Shown piece after piece: positions 21,348 through 31,091 of a DNA stretch of 64,000 bases; position 1 is the stretch's first letter, and every line of letters begins with the position of its first letter. Under the pieces are notes generated by a model, which was given only the letters and a program-made list of their open reading frames with translations, was not told the origin of the DNA and made no database searches. Location: the NCBI RefSeq assembly GCF_918797525.1, contig NZ_OU963893.1:806001-870000 (forward strand). Direction: 5' to 3'. The DNA is from an unidentified bacterial endosymbiont. Lineage in GTDB: Bacteria > Pseudomonadota > Gammaproteobacteria > Enterobacterales > Enterobacteriaceae. A program made the position numbers and the translations under genes.

Positions 21348-21872
21348 GTGCTGGATAAATTGCGTTCACGTCTCGTACAATTTGGTCCATCAATGCTGAG
21401 CGTGCCGGTAAAACTGGCCCCGTTCGCGCTTAAACGCCAGGTGCTGGAGCAGGTGCTGAGCTGGCAGTTTCACCAGGCGCTGCAGGACGGTGAGCTGGCG
21501 TTTCTGGAAGGGCGCTGGTTATGCATCGACGTGCGCGATATCGGGCTGCGCTGGTTTACCTCTGTCGAGGATAACCACCTGATTGTGCGTGAGTTCGCAG
21601 AGGCGGATGTAAGCTTTAGCGCCAACGCCAGCGATCTGTTGATGATAGTGGCCCGTAAGCAGGATCCTGACACGCTCTTCTTCCAGCGCCGTCTGGCAAT
21701 CGAAGGCGATACGGAACTCGGTCTGTACGTGAAAAATTTAATGGATGCCATTGAGCTGGAGCAGATGCCAAAAGCGCTGCGCGTCGTGCTGATGCAAATG
21801 GCTGATTTCGTTGAGGCGGGGCTGCAAACGCCGCCGGAACGTAAACACACTTCAGTAGGTGAGCCATGCTGA
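21348..21872 (+). CDS. ubiT: Ubiquinone accessory protein UbiT (SCP2 domain)
   Basis: UbiT is a sterol-carrier-protein-2 domain lipid-binding factor needed for anaerobic ubiquinone synthesis. It is 174 residues long and starts at GTG after AGGGAG. The SCP2 core spans about residues 40-145 (DVSFSANASDLLMIVARKQDPDTL and IEGDTELGLYVKN). It overlaps the start of yhbS by seven bases and is divergent from ubiUV. Confidence 0.94.
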   Translation: MLDKLRSRLVQFGPSMLSVPVKLAPFALKRQVLEQVLSWQFHQALQDGELAFLEGRWLCIDVRDIGLRWFTSVEDNHLIVREFAEADVSFSANASDLLMIVARKQDPDTLFFQRRLAIEGDTELGLYVKNLMDAIELEQMPKALRVVLMQMADFVEAGLQTPPERKHTSVGEPC

Positions 21873-22369
21873 TTCGAGTCGAAATAGGGATTGATGCGCC
21901 GGGAATCGATGCGTTGTTGCGCCGTGCTTTTGCGAGTGACGCTGAAGCTCAACTGGTCCACGATCTCCGCGAAGACGGCCTAATAACGCTTGGGCTGGTT
22001 GCCACCGATGACGAAGGTCAGGTGGTGGGCTATGTCGCCTTTAGCCCGGTAATCGTACAGGGTGAAGATTTACAGTGGGTAGGCATGGCGCCGCTGGCGG
22101 TCGATGAAAACTACCGCGGCCAGGGAGTGGCGCGCCAGTTGGTCTATGAAGGGCTGGACTCGCTGAATGAGTTTGGCTACGCCGCCGTGGTCACGCTGGG
22201 TGAGCCAAAATTCTATAGCCGCCTGGGCTTCGAGCAGGCGGCACAGTACGATCTGCGCTGCCGCTGGCCTGCTACGGAATCCGCTTTCCAGGTACACCGT
22301 CTGGCGGGTGATGCGCTCAACGGCGTAACGGGTCTGGTGGAGTACCACGATCATTTCAGTCGCTTTTAA
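21866..22369 (+). CDS. yhbS: GNAT N-acetyltransferase YhbS
   Basis: A 167-residue GNAT-fold acetyltransferase. The acetyl-CoA loop appears as [14 protein letters not shown] and is preceded by the beta strand MAPLAV. E. coli YhbS is of the same size; its substrate is not settled. It overlaps ubiT by seven bases, suggesting co-translation, and its 3' end overlaps convergent yhbQ by 14 bases. Confidence 0.93.
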   Translation: MLIRVEIGIDAPGIDALLRRAFASDAEAQLVHDLREDGLITLGLVATDDEGQVVGYVAFSPVIVQGEDLQWVGMAPLAVDENYRGQGVARQLVYEGLDSLNEFGYAAVVTLGEPKFYSRLGFEQAAQYDLRCRWPATESAFQVHRLAGDALNGVTGLVEYHDHFSRF

Positions 22370-22643
22370 TCAGGCTTTCGCGTAGCGCCTCAAAAGAGTC
22401 ATCACCGGTCACGAGGCGCTCTTTCTGGCGCTTCGTCAGCTGTTTAATGCGATATTCCACTCTTAACGCCAGCGATCTGTCGCCAACGGGCGCTGCAAAG
22501 GCGAGCTGTAATTCCCCTTTTCCCCGCAGCGCTTTTGCCCCTTTACCCGTTTGATGTTGTAAAAAACGCCGCGCCACATCGGTGGTGATCCCGGTGTAGA
22601 GTGCGTTGTCAGCGGTTCGAACAAGATAAAGAAACCAGCACAC
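22356..22643 (-). CDS. yhbQ: GIY-YIG endonuclease-like protein YhbQ
   Basis: A small single-domain GIY-YIG protein. The family motif reads [18 protein letters not shown], with conserved Arg in [20 protein letters not shown] and a Glu in [13 protein letters not shown] start at GTG 22643 (VCWFLYLVR) because the family begins about there. No clear ribosome binding site supports any start; in-frame ATGs farther upstream run into the yhbP promoter region. E. coli YhbQ is about 100 residues; this one is 95. Role uncertain, probably DNA repair related. Confidence 0.8.
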   Translation of the reverse strand: MCWFLYLVRTADNALYTGITTDVARRFLQHQTGKGAKALRGKGELQLAFAAPVGDRSLALRVEYRIKQLTKRQKERLVTGDDSFEALRESLIKSD

Positions 22644-22699
22644 GGTAAAAAGATTCAGTATGTTAAGGTGAACGCACCTTAGCATGAGAGAGAGCGAAA

Positions 22700-23134
22700 A
22701 TGGAAACACTGGCCGCCATTAACCGCTGGCTGGCGAAGCAGCATGTTGTCACCTGGTGCGTGTACGATGAAGGGGAAATGTGGTGCGCGAATGCGTTTTA
22801 CTACTACGATCCCGAGCGCGTAGCCTTTTACGTCCTGAGTGAAGACAAAACGCGTCATGCACAAATGACCCACCAGCAGGCGAAAGTGGCGGGCACGGTC
22901 AATGGCCAGCCGAAAACGGTGGCGCTGATCCGCGGGGTTCAGTTTAAGGGTGAAATCCGTCGTCTGGACGCAGAAGAGAGCGACGCGCAGCGTAAACACT
23001 ATACGCGCCGCTTTCCGGTTGCCATCGCCCTCAAAGCGCCAGTGTGGGAAATCCGCCTTGATGAGCTGAAATTTACCGACAACACGCTAGGCTTTGGCAA
23101 AAAGCTGCACTGGTTACGTACCGAGCAGGCGTAG
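22700..23134 (+). CDS. yhbP: UPF0306 protein YhbP
   Basis: A 144-residue protein of the pyridoxamine-phosphate-oxidase-like split-barrel fold (UPF0306), likely flavin-binding. Visible blocks are [40 protein letters not shown] and FGKKLHWLR. Function unknown. It is divergent from yhbQ and its 3' end overlaps convergent yhbO by 21 bases. Confidence 0.9.
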   Translation: METLAAINRWLAKQHVVTWCVYDEGEMWCANAFYYYDPERVAFYVLSEDKTRHAQMTHQQAKVAGTVNGQPKTVALIRGVQFKGEIRRLDAEESDAQRKHYTRRFPVAIALKAPVWEIRLDELKFTDNTLGFGKKLHWLRTEQA

Positions 23135-23632
23135 CGCTTCGCGGTTAAATGCAGGCAAATCGTCCGGTGTTCGGCTGGTGATCAACTGATCTTTATCGTT
23201 AACCACCTCCTGATCGTAAAACTCGGCCCCGGCATTTTTAAGATCGATAACGATCGGCTTCACGGCGGTGAGCTTACGCCCGCGGACCACCTCCGCGCTA
23301 ATAAGCAACTGCGGACCATGGCAAATGGCAAAGACCGGTTTGCCGGTTCCCACGAAGTCGCGGGTGAAGGACACGAAGCGATCATCCCCGCGCAGGGAAT
23401 CCGGTGAATGGCCGCCAGGCAGCAGAAGTGCATCGAAGTCAGAGGGACTAACGTTATCGATAGACTCATCAATGGTCACGCTGGCTTCGCCCTTGTGGCC
23501 TTTTACGGTCTTGCCTGCTTCTTTCTCAATGGTAATGACCTCATGTCCTGCCTTGCGAAATGCCTCGGCAGGCGAGGTGAATTCTGAATCTTCAAACTCG
23601 TCGGTAATCAAGACTGCGATTTTCTTGCCCAT
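23114..23632 (-). CDS. yhbO: DJ-1/PfpI family stress protein YhbO
   Basis: A 172-residue class I glutamine-amidotransferase-like protein with the nucleophile elbow AICHGPQ (Cys104) and [11 protein letters not shown]. coli YhbO protects against oxidative, heat and acid stress; deglycase activity has been reported and debated. It is convergent with yhbP. The start is at MGKKIAVLI with GAGGAA upstream. Confidence 0.95.
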   Translation of the reverse strand: MGKKIAVLITDEFEDSEFTSPAEAFRKAGHEVITIEKEAGKTVKGHKGEASVTIDESIDNVSPSDFDALLLPGGHSPDSLRGDDRFVSFTRDFVGTGKPVFAICHGPQLLISAEVVRGRKLTAVKPIVIDLKNAGAEFYDQEVVNDKDQLITSRTPDDLPAFNREALRLLGT

Positions 23633-23760
23633 GGTTCCTCCGTTGTTTTGGGTTCAGACTATTAATTTCCCGTTTGTGGTAAATACTTACCTGTATCAGA
23701 CTTCTAAGTGTGGTCGACCACGCTGAGTTCGCAAACGGACAATTCTGTAAAGGGGATAAA

Positions 23761-24405
23761 ATGAGTCAGGTATTGATTACGGGCGCAACAGGATTAATCG
23801 GCGATCATCTGCTGCGGTTGCTGATTCAGGAGCCTGCTGTGAGCGCTGTTGCCGCCCCAACACGCCGCCCTCTGGTGGACATTCAGGGCGTTTTTAACCC
23901 CCACGATCCGCAACTGACCGATGCGCTGGCCCAGGTCCAGGATCCCATTGATATCGCGTTTTGTTGCCTCGGGACGACACGCCGTGAAGCAGGCAGCAAA
24001 GAGGCCTTTGTGCATGCCGACTACACGCTGGTCGTCGACACGGCGCTGACGGCGAAAAAGCTGGGGGCAAAGCATTTTCTGGTGGTCAGCGCGCATGGCG
24101 CCAACGCCAGTTCGCCCTTCTTTTACAACAAGGTGAAGGGCAAGATGGAAGAGGCCCTGATTGCGCAGCACTGGCAACAACTGACGATTGTTCGCCCTTC
24201 AATGCTGCTCGGACATCGTGACGAACGCCGTTTTAATGAATCGATGTTCGCGCCTCTGTTCCGGATCCTTCCGGGTGACTGGAAAGCCATCGAGGCGCGG
24301 GATGTGGCGCGTGCGATGCTGAAGGAAGCGCTCTCCCCGTCGCAGGAAGGGGTGAATATCATCCCCTCAGCAAAACTGCGTGAAATCGCCAGAGGTGAAG
24401 CGTAA
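23761..24405 (+). CDS. yraR: NAD(P)-binding oxidoreductase-like YraR
   Basis: A 214-residue short NAD(P)-binding Rossmann protein of the SDR/NmrA-like type. The N-terminal glycine motif is [16 protein letters not shown], with [13 protein letters not shown] and the conserved region [13 protein letters not shown] start at MSQVLITGA because AAGGGG lies just before it; an earlier in-frame start would add 17 residues. Substrate unknown. yraQ follows after 40 bases in the same direction. Confidence 0.9.
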   Translation: MSQVLITGATGLIGDHLLRLLIQEPAVSAVAAPTRRPLVDIQGVFNPHDPQLTDALAQVQDPIDIAFCCLGTTRREAGSKEAFVHADYTLVVDTALTAKKLGAKHFLVVSAHGANASSPFFYNKVKGKMEEALIAQHWQQLTIVRPSMLLGHRDERRFNESMFAPLFRILPGDWKAIEARDVARAMLKEALSPSQEGVNIIPSAKLREIARGEA

Positions 24406-24445
24406 ACTCCCCCGGCTAATTAAATACTACTCTCCGGGGAATGTT

Positions 24446-25483
24446 ATGGCTGGTCAGTCTTCATCTCAGGCGGCAACACCTTTTCAATGGTGGAAGCCTG
24501 CTCTCTTTTTTCTCGTGGTCCTTGTCGGCCTCTGGTATGTGAAATGGCAGCCCTATTACGGCAAAGCCTTCACCGCCGCCGAAACGCACAGTATCGGAAA
24601 ATCTATTATTGCTCAGGCTGATTCCAGCCCTCTCCAGGCGGCGTGGGACTATGCCATGGTCTATTTCCTTGCTGTCTGGAAAGCGGCTGTATTAGGCGTC
24701 CTTCTGGGCTCGCTGATTCAGGTTCTTATCCCGCGTAACTGGCTAATAAAAACGTTAGGCCAGCCGCGCTTTCAGGGCACGCTGCTGGGGATGATTTTCT
24801 CCCTGCCGGGCATGATGTGCTCCTGCTGCGCTGCGCCCGTGACCGCCGGCATGCGCCGTCAGCGTGTTTCGCTGGGCGGTGCGCTTGCCTTCTGGATGGG
24901 CAACCCGTTGTTAAACCCGGCGACGCTGGTGTTTATGGGCTTTGTTCTCGGCTGGCATTTTGCCGCTATCCGCCTGGCTGCGGGTGTGGTGACGGTGCTG
25001 GTGGTCGCAACGCTGGTGCAAAATCTGGTGAAGGACAACGCCGCCGGGCATGCGCCCGTTGAGCTGGACATCAGCGAGCCGCAGGGACATGTCTTAACGC
25101 GCTGGGGTAAAGCCCTGTGGCAACTGTTCTGGAGCACTATCCCGGTATACATCCTGGCGGTGTTGGTTCTTGGCGCTGCACGCGTCTGGCTGTTCCCGCA
25201 TGCGGATGGCGCCATCGATAACACGCTGCTGTGGGTGGTGGCGATGGCGGTGGCAGGATGCCTGTTCGTTATCCCAACGGCGGCGGAGATCCCGATTGTC
25301 CAGACCATGATGCTGGCCGGAATGGGCACCGCTCCGGCACTGGCGCTGCTCATCACATTGCCTGCGATTAGCCTGCCGTCGCTTATCATGCTACGTAAGT
25401 CTTTCCCGGCGAAAGCGCTGTGGTTAACGGCGGGCCTGGTGGCGGTGAGTGGGGTGATGGTGGGGAGTATTGCGCTGGTTTAA
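24446..25483 (+). CDS. yraQ: Putative permease YraQ
   Basis: A 345-residue membrane protein of the YraQ/UPF0718 permease family, with about eight hydrophobic segments and the conserved loop SLPGMMCSCCAAPVTAGMRR. The two adjacent cysteines in that loop typify the family, some members of which are linked to metals or arsenic; the substrate here is unknown. I start at MAGQSSSQ, as in E. coli. A REP-like palindrome follows at once. Confidence 0.93.
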   Translation: MAGQSSSQAATPFQWWKPALFFLVVLVGLWYVKWQPYYGKAFTAAETHSIGKSIIAQADSSPLQAAWDYAMVYFLAVWKAAVLGVLLGSLIQVLIPRNWLIKTLGQPRFQGTLLGMIFSLPGMMCSCCAAPVTAGMRRQRVSLGGALAFWMGNPLLNPATLVFMGFVLGWHFAAIRLAAGVVTVLVVATLVQNLVKDNAAGHAPVELDISEPQGHVLTRWGKALWQLFWSTIPVYILAVLVLGAARVWLFPHADGAIDNTLLWVVAMAVAGCLFVIPTAAEIPIVQTMMLAGMGTAPALALLITLPAISLPSLIMLRKSFPAKALWLTAGLVAVSGVMVGSIALV

Positions 25484-25488
25484 AAAAA

Positions 25489-25516
25489 GCCCGGTGGCGC
25501 TAACGCTACCGGGCAT
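25489..25516. repeat. REP-like palindrome between yraQ and dolP
   Basis: AGCCCGGTGGCG, then CTAACGCTACCGGGC, forms a near-perfect palindrome, with A/T runs on the plus side. It is nearly the same as 18119-18146 and lies between convergent genes, so it could terminate both. Confidence 0.75.
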
Positions 25517-25521
25517 TAAGG

Positions 25522-26097
25522 TTACTTGATGTAGGTAAAGGCGGTGGTGACGTGTTTCACGCCGCTTACCCGGCTGGCGATATCGGCTGCCGCTTTACCT
25601 TCACGCTCGGTGACCAGGCCCAGCAGGAACACTTCGCCGTTTTCGGTTGTCACTTTCACGTTTGAGGATTTCACCTGGTCAGAACCCAACAGTTGGGAAC
25701 GCACCTTGGTAGTGATCCAGGTATCGGAAGAGGCGGTACCCAGACCAATCGGCTGGCCCTGGCGCACTTCGTTAAACACTTCCGCCGTTCCCTCGACACC
25801 CATCGCAATCTGTTTTGCTCGTGAGGCGAGTTCGGTATTTGGCGCCTGGCCTGCCAGCAGCACTTTGCCCTGATACGCCGTCACGTTGATACGCGCTTCT
25901 TTCTTAATTTGTTCGTCTTTCGACAGCGCGCTGTTAACGCGAAGTTCCAGGGTTCCATCATCAACCTGAGTACCCACAGAGCGCGGATCGGTTGCCGCTT
26001 TGGTACCCACGGCTGCGGTACCGACGACGGCCGCAGCGATACACCCCTGAAGCAGCAGTGCAGAGATAAGAACTGCAAGGGTCGATAAAGCCTTCAT
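25522..26097 (-). CDS. dolP: Outer-membrane integrity lipoprotein DolP
   Basis: DolP (formerly YraP) is an outer-membrane lipoprotein that localises to the division site and supports envelope integrity. The 191 residues have lipobox LLQGC (Cys19) and two BON domains: LRVNSALSKDEQIK to about residue 115, and WITTKVRSQLLGSDQVK to the end. It is the last gene of lpoA-yraN-diaA-dolP, nine bases after diaA. In E. coli it also has a sigma-E promoter; none was confirmed here. Confidence 0.97.
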   Translation of the reverse strand: MKALSTLAVLISALLLQGCIAAAVVGTAAVGTKAATDPRSVGTQVDDGTLELRVNSALSKDEQIKKEARINVTAYQGKVLLAGQAPNTELASRAKQIAMGVEGTAEVFNEVRQGQPIGLGTASSDTWITTKVRSQLLGSDQVKSSNVKVTTENGEVFLLGLVTEREGKAAADIASRVSGVKHVTTAFTYIK

Positions 26098-26106
26098 TAA
26101 AACTCC

Positions 26107-26697
26107 TTAATCATCCTGGTGAGGGAAAAGCGTGTTGTCGATCAGATCGCACAGGCAATTTACCGTCAGCATATGCATTTCCTGAATACGCGCGCTACGG
26201 TGAGACGGAATACGAATTTCCACATCCTGCGGCCCAAGCAGACCCGCCAGCTCACCCCCGTCATAGCCGGTTAAGGCAACGATAGTCATATCCCGGGTGA
26301 CGGCAGCTTCAACGGCTTTGACAATGTCACGGCTGTTGCCGCGCGTGGAGATGGCCAGCAGAACATCTCCGGCATGACCCAGGGCACGCACCTGCTTGGC
26401 GTATATCTCGTCGTGAAGGCGATCGTTAGCAATCGCAGTTAAGACCACGTTATCGGTATTAAGTGCAATAGCAGGTAAACTCGGTCGTTCTGTTTCGAAA
26501 CGATTGATCATGCTGGCAGCAAAATGCTGTGCGTTGGCGGCTGATGTGCCATTGCCACAACAGAGGATTTTGTTGCCGTTCAACAGAGACTGTACCAGCG
26601 TCATCGCTGCACGAGAGATCGCGTCCGGGAGGGCTTCCGCCGCTGCAATCTGAGTCTGGATGCTTTCTGTGAAGCACACTTTAATTCTTTCGAGCAC
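26107..26697 (-). CDS. diaA: DnaA initiator-associating protein DiaA
   Basis: DiaA binds several DnaA molecules and promotes their ordered assembly at oriC. It is a SIS (sugar isomerase) domain protein of the GmhA type and acts as a homotetramer. The 196 residues equal E. coli in length, with [16 protein letters not shown] and [14 protein letters not shown]. It lies between yraN and dolP in the operon. Confidence 0.97.
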   Translation of the reverse strand: MLERIKVCFTESIQTQIAAAEALPDAISRAAMTLVQSLLNGNKILCCGNGTSAANAQHFAASMINRFETERPSLPAIALNTDNVVLTAIANDRLHDEIYAKQVRALGHAGDVLLAISTRGNSRDIVKAVEAAVTRDMTIVALTGYDGGELAGLLGPQDVEIRIPSHRSARIQEMHMLTVNCLCDLIDNTLFPHQDD

Positions 26698-26717
26698 GTT
26701 ATCCCTTTAAATTTTAT

Positions 26718-27113
26718 TTATGCGTCTTCGCCAAAAGCATTTTTAAGCCAGTCGATCTCATTTGCGGTGAAGGCTAACACATCGAACCGGCAATCCACAG
26801 TATCAAAGCTCCCATTATGGCGGGCAAGCCACAAGTGGGCAGTCTGTAATAATTTATGTTGTTTGGCGAGCGTCACGCTGGCGGCAGCACCGCCAAAACG
26901 GGACGACTGTCGAAAGCGTACTTCTACAAACACAATGGTCTGACCGTCTTTCATGATCAGGTCAATTTCGCCGCCACGTCCACGAACGTTAGCGGCGATA
27001 AAGCGCAGTCCTTTGCCTTCAAGCCAGCGACGCGCTTTGAGCTCCCACGCATCGCCGGTCTGTTTACGGCTTAACTGGCCGGGACGATTTGTCCCTGCTG
27101 GTATTTGAGCCAT
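26718..27113 (-). CDS. yraN: UPF0102 endonuclease-like protein YraN
   Basis: A 131-residue member of UPF0102 with a restriction-endonuclease-like fold. Residues [21 protein letters not shown] match the family's D-ExK-type core. Function not established. Its first 43 bases overlap the end of lpoA, as in E. coli, which points to coupled translation. Confidence 0.93.
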   Translation of the reverse strand: MAQIPAGTNRPGQLSRKQTGDAWELKARRWLEGKGLRFIAANVRGRGGEIDLIMKDGQTIVFVEVRFRQSSRFGGAAASVTLAKQHKLLQTAHLWLARHNGSFDTVDCRFDVLAFTANEIDWLKNAFGEDA

Positions 27114-29200
27114 GATAACTTCCTGTTAATCACGCAGTCCTGCGTCGCGCTCAGATCCCCGGTATTGCCGTTAAGCTCAAAGCCAGGCACCTGACGCATC
27201 TGGGTAAAGTTATTCGCCAGCGCCCATGCATCCACGCCCATCGCGTACAGGCGTGCCAGCGAGTAGTCGTTATTTACTACACTCAGCGCTTGTTGCATCA
27301 GCAACGGGTTACTGCCTGCCAGCATCGGAATTTCGCTGTACTGCAGTCCGTCCATTTCCAGACGGAAGTCCGGGCCTGCAGTACCTTGTGCGCTCCGGGA
27401 ACTGGCATAGAGCGTGACGCCGCTCCGGGTGCCGTTACGCATCGCAATCATGGGTTTGATAAAGGCAATCTCTTCCGGCGTGGCGACAATATAGGCCGCG
27501 TCTACTCTGTCGCCGCCGCTGATTTGCGCATCGGTTGGTGGGGCAGGAATAGTCAGGCCCGCAATGGTAACGCTTTGCTGTTGCGGCAGGCTGGCGGATA
27601 CCGGGCTGCCGTTCAAAGCGATACCCGCACCGCCGTTAACGCCTGCTCGCAGCTCAGAAGTAGAACCAAATTTCTGCTGCAACACCATGCCGCCACCGAG
27701 TGACTGCCACTCCTGAGCAAACGCATTTGCTACGCGATCGCCCAGCGCACTGCGTGGGATCAGCAACAGCGGAGCCTGTTTGCCCTGCTCGCGAATGTGG
27801 CGCGCCGCATCACGGGCTTCGTCTTCCGGAGAGAGGGCGAAGTAGCAGATGTTGGCACGATTTTGAACCTGCTCCGGCTGGTTAAGCGCCAGCACGTTCA
27901 GCGTGGTGTTGCTCTTCATCAACTCTTCGACGTTATTTTTTAACAGTGGGCCGACGACGATGCTGGCGCCATCTCGCTGCACCTGCGCCAGAATCTGGTC
28001 GAGCGGCTGTGAGCTGGTGTCGTAAATTTTCAGCTCAGCGCCGGGGTTGGCGCTGGTGGCCGGAACGTTTGCCTGCGCGGCTGGCTCGGTGGTTTGTGGC
28101 GCCGGGGCATCCGTTACTGGCGCAGCCTGAATGTCAATCGACGTAGACGTCTGAGCGGCAGGCGCAGGGGTTGAGGCCGGTTGCGTTGTCGGCGCCGTCA
28201 CCGGGTTCTGCATCGTGCCCTGAGCCGGGGTTTGCGCAGTGGTCAGATCGCTGGTCTCTGCCGCCGAAGGGCTAACAACATCATTCACGTTTGCCGCCTG
28301 GGCTGCCTGCTCAGGCACGGCGGCACCCGACATGGCGGTGGTACCGTTTTTCGCCGCTTCAAAACCTTGCTGGATGGTGCGGCTAAATACCGCCGCCTGG
28401 CCGTTTAACGGCAGAAGCAGGGCGATTTTGCTGGTGGAGGCAGGCTTAAAGCTCTGCACGCTCACCAACTGAGATGGCAACATTTTCGCGCCAGGGTTTT
28501 GCGGATAGCGGGTCTGCCAGTCGGTAATACCGGCTTTCAGCATGTTCGGGTCGCTGCGGTTGTTAAACCACATCAGTTGCAGATCCAGCCAGCCCCGCAG
28601 CACATTTTCGTCTGCGTTAATAACCAACGCCCGAGCCTGCTCCTGGGTCATGGAGGAGAGCGCCTGCCATGTAGCATCAATATTTTTTTGCTTGTCTGCG
28701 CCGCTTAGCAACGGTTCTTGCGCGATCAGCGCGCGCAGGAGGGTCAGGGAAGGGCGACCCTGTTCAGCGGTAATGCCGGCTTGCCAGAAGCGAGCCTGCT
28801 GGTTTTTATCAAGCGCATTGATATCAATGTCGCCGAGGATCTTTTTCGCGGATGCGTAATCTTTCAGCGCGACTTTCAGTTCGGCTGATAACAGCCCCTG
28901 CTCGCGGCGCTGGGTGTCGTTAAGATCCTGCGGCAACGGGTTGAACAGGTCAGCCGCCTGCTGGGTTTTACCTTCGTTCAGGAGTGCACGAATGGCGAGT
29001 AATTGCCAGTTGGTCTTGGTATCATTTGAGCTCTGCGCCATTTGTCGCAGATAAAAGGCAGAATCAGCCTGAGCGGATCCCTGCATATGGGCGGCGGTTT
29101 GGTCGGGTGCCTGGGTGCCACAGCCGGCAAAGATCAGGGCTGCCAGCATGAGAGGCACGCTGTGCGCGGCTTTTGTTCGAAGAAACGTTAAGGGTACCAT
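27071..29200 (-). CDS. lpoA: Penicillin-binding protein activator LpoA
   Basis: LpoA is an outer-membrane lipoprotein that reaches through the periplasm to activate PBP1A. The product is 709 residues with lipobox FAGC (Cys27). It has an N-terminal tetratricopeptide domain and a C-terminal periplasmic-binding-like domain ([32 protein letters not shown]). The Ala/Pro/Thr/Gln-rich linker between is longer than in E. coli (678 residues total). I start at MVPLTFLRT for the signal peptide; 21 more in-frame residues upstream do not fit. Divergent from rsmI. Confidence 0.96.
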   Translation of the reverse strand: MVPLTFLRTKAAHSVPLMLAALIFAGCGTQAPDQTAAHMQGSAQADSAFYLRQMAQSSNDTKTNWQLLAIRALLNEGKTQQAADLFNPLPQDLNDTQRREQGLLSAELKVALKDYASAKKILGDIDINALDKNQQARFWQAGITAEQGRPSLTLLRALIAQEPLLSGADKQKNIDATWQALSSMTQEQARALVINADENVLRGWLDLQLMWFNNRSDPNMLKAGITDWQTRYPQNPGAKMLPSQLVSVQSFKPASTSKIALLLPLNGQAAVFSRTIQQGFEAAKNGTTAMSGAAVPEQAAQAANVNDVVSPSAAETSDLTTAQTPAQGTMQNPVTAPTTQPASTPAPAAQTSTSIDIQAAPVTDAPAPQTTEPAAQANVPATSANPGAELKIYDTSSQPLDQILAQVQRDGASIVVGPLLKNNVEELMKSNTTLNVLALNQPEQVQNRANICYFALSPEDEARDAARHIREQGKQAPLLLIPRSALGDRVANAFAQEWQSLGGGMVLQQKFGSTSELRAGVNGGAGIALNGSPVSASLPQQQSVTIAGLTIPAPPTDAQISGGDRVDAAYIVATPEEIAFIKPMIAMRNGTRSGVTLYASSRSAQGTAGPDFRLEMDGLQYSEIPMLAGSNPLLMQQALSVVNNDYSLARLYAMGVDAWALANNFTQMRQVPGFELNGNTGDLSATQDCVINRKLSWLKYQQGQIVPAS

Positions 29201-29262
29201 ACTGTATCCAGTGATTTTTTTTACGCAATGCTCAATATTAAATCGGCAATACGGACTAAACA

Positions 29263-30126
29263 ATGAAACAACACGAAACGGCAGAGAATTCTCAAGGCCA
29301 GCTTTATATTGTACCTACTCCTATCGGGAATTTGTCTGATATTACCCAACGTGCGCTTACCGTATTGCAAACTGTTGATTTAATTGCCGCAGAAGATACC
29401 CGCCACACCGGTTTATTGCTCCAGCACTTTGCGATTAACGCCCGAATGTTCGCCCTGCACGATCACAATGAGCAACAAAAAGCTGACACGCTGGTCGCGA
29501 AGCTCAAAGAGGGGCTGAACATTGCCCTGGTCTCCGATGCGGGAACGCCGCTGATTAACGATCCGGGTTACCATCTGGTACGGATCTGTCGTGAAGCGGG
29601 TATCCGCGTGGTGCCTTTGCCTGGGCCGTGTGCTGCTATTGCGGCACTGAGCGCCGCTGGCCTGCCCTCAGACCGTTTTTGTTACGAAGGTTTTCTGCCT
29701 GCTAAATCCAAAGGCCGTCGCGATGTGCTAAAAGAGCTGGAAGCCGAGCCGCGTACCCTGATTTTTTACGAATCAACTCACCGTTTACTGGAAAGCCTGG
29801 ACGATATGGTCACCGTCTGGGGGGTGGCCCGCTACGTTGTACTGGCGCGTGAGCTGACCAAAACCTGGGAAACCATTCACGGCGCACCGGTAGGTGAACT
29901 GCTGGCATGGGTGAAGGAAGATGAAAACCGCCGCAAGGGCGAGATGGTGCTGATTGTTGAAGGCCACAAAGCCCAGGAGGATGCGCTGCCAGCCGACGCG
30001 CTGCGTACGCTGGCGCTGCTGCAGGTCGAGCTGCCGCTGAAGAAAGCGGCCGCGCTAGCGGCGGAGATCCACGGCGTGAAGAAAAATGCGCTGTATAAAC
30101 ATGCGCTGGAGCAGCAGGGAGAGTAA
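29263..30126 (+). CDS. rsmI: 16S rRNA 2'-O-ribose C1402 methyltransferase
   Basis: RsmI methylates the ribose of C1402 in the 16S rRNA decoding centre. The 287-residue protein is of the tetrapyrrole-methylase fold, with [23 protein letters not shown] and [16 protein letters not shown], and a C-terminal helical domain ending with [10 protein letters not shown]. It is divergent from lpoA and convergent with gatR. Confidence 0.97.
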   Translation: MKQHETAENSQGQLYIVPTPIGNLSDITQRALTVLQTVDLIAAEDTRHTGLLLQHFAINARMFALHDHNEQQKADTLVAKLKEGLNIALVSDAGTPLINDPGYHLVRICREAGIRVVPLPGPCAAIAALSAAGLPSDRFCYEGFLPAKSKGRRDVLKELEAEPRTLIFYESTHRLLESLDDMVTVWGVARYVVLARELTKTWETIHGAPVGELLAWVKEDENRRKGEMVLIVEGHKAQEDALPADALRTLALLQVELPLKKAAALAAEIHGVKKNALYKHALEQQGE

Positions 30127-30179
30127 GCCGCTGCGCTATCCGGCCTACACATTTTTAAATGTCGGAAAAGACACGTTCG

Positions 30180-30198
30180 CAGGTCATAGCCTGACCTG
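30180..30198. terminator. Hairpin between convergent rsmI and gatR
   Basis: CAGGTC-ATAGCCT-GACCTG forms a short stem in the convergent gap. No clear T tract on either side; a weak bidirectional terminator at best. A partial REP-like stretch precedes it. Confidence 0.35.
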
Positions 30199-30207
30199 CT
30201 ACGTAAG

Positions 30208-30981
30208 CTAAACCGTCACGATCTCGGTACCCGTTTTGCTGAGCTGGTCTTTATCGTGTTTCCCGAGCCCCTCATCCGTAATCACGCAGTCAATTTTCTC
30301 CATCGGCAGCACCTGGTTAAACCCGCGACGATTAAACTTGCTGGCATCCAGCACGGCAACCACTTTGTGCGCCGCGGCGGCCATCACGCTGCTAATGGAG
30401 TAGCCCTCGTTAAAGGTGGTGATGCCGTTAGTGGCATCTATGCCATCAGCTCCTACAAACATCACATCAGCGCTGATGCCGGCAAGCGAGCGTTCGGCGA
30501 TGGTGCCGTGCATTGAGTGCGTTTTATGGCGTACCGTACCGCCGCACACCACCAGGGTAATATCTTTATTTTCAGAGAGGGCAAATGCAGCGGGCAAGCT
30601 GTTGGTAATGACGGTGATATTGGCTCTCTTTACCAGCGCTTCGGCTATCAGCATGGTGGTACTGCCGCTGTCGAGAATGACAGTCATCCCCTCTTCAATC
30701 ATGGCTGCTGCAGCCTGAGCGATCCGCTTTTTCGGATCACTCGCCAGCTGATAGCGATCTTCCAGCACCACTTCCTGATTTTCGCTCTCCGCCAGATTGC
30801 TACCGGGCCGTGCCGCCCCTCCGTGAAAACGCGTGAGCAGTCCTTTCTCTTCCAGCAGACGCAGATCGGTTCGAATCGTGACTTCAGAAATCCCAAACCG
30901 ATTCGAAAGGTCCAGCACCATCACGCTGCCCTGCGCGTTGACGAGGTCAACGATTTTGTTCCTTCGCTCAAATGAGTTCAT
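30208..30981 (-). CDS. gatR: Galactitol operon repressor GatR
   Basis: A 257-residue DeoR-family repressor. An N-terminal helix-turn-helix (RRNKIVDLVNAQGSVMV to ISEVTIRTDLRLLEEKG) precedes a sugar-phosphate-binding domain with ILDSGSTTMLIAEAL. It lies downstream of gatD in the same direction, separated by 110 bases that carry CGAAAG elements also found before gatY, so it probably represses both itself and the operon. Many E. coli K-12 strains have an interrupted gatR; here it is intact. AgaR-type relatives are similar, but the neighbouring gat genes decide the name. Confidence 0.92.
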   Translation of the reverse strand: MNSFERRNKIVDLVNAQGSVMVLDLSNRFGISEVTIRTDLRLLEEKGLLTRFHGGAARPGSNLAESENQEVVLEDRYQLASDPKKRIAQAAAAMIEEGMTVILDSGSTTMLIAEALVKRANITVITNSLPAAFALSENKDITLVVCGGTVRHKTHSMHGTIAERSLAGISADVMFVGADGIDATNGITTFNEGYSISSVMAAAAHKVVAVLDASKFNRRGFNQVLPMEKIDCVITDEGLGKHDKDQLSKTGTEIVTV

Positions 30982-31003
30982 AGTGAATTGCCTGATAATT
31001 AAC

Positions 31004-31058
31004 TTTCTCTATTGTAATCGAAGGAATGCGAAAGGTGTAAGGGAATACCCGAAAGTAA
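31004..31058. promoter_or_regulatory. gatR promoter region with CGAAAG elements
   Basis: CGAAGG at 31021-31026 and CGAAAG at 31031-31036 and 31052-31057 lie upstream of gatR; CTTTCT is at 31004. The same CGAAAG element occurs before gatY. DeoR-type repressors such as AgaR recognise CTTTCG-like half sites, so these are probable GatR operators. Confidence 0.5.
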
Positions 31059-31091
31059 ATGTGAGCCAGCGCAGGTTGCTGGCCCGAAAGA

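Noticed and set aside
18119..25516. CRISPR-like spacing of short repeats
   Set aside because: The repeats are isolated palindromes kilobases apart at gene ends, with no array and no cas genes.
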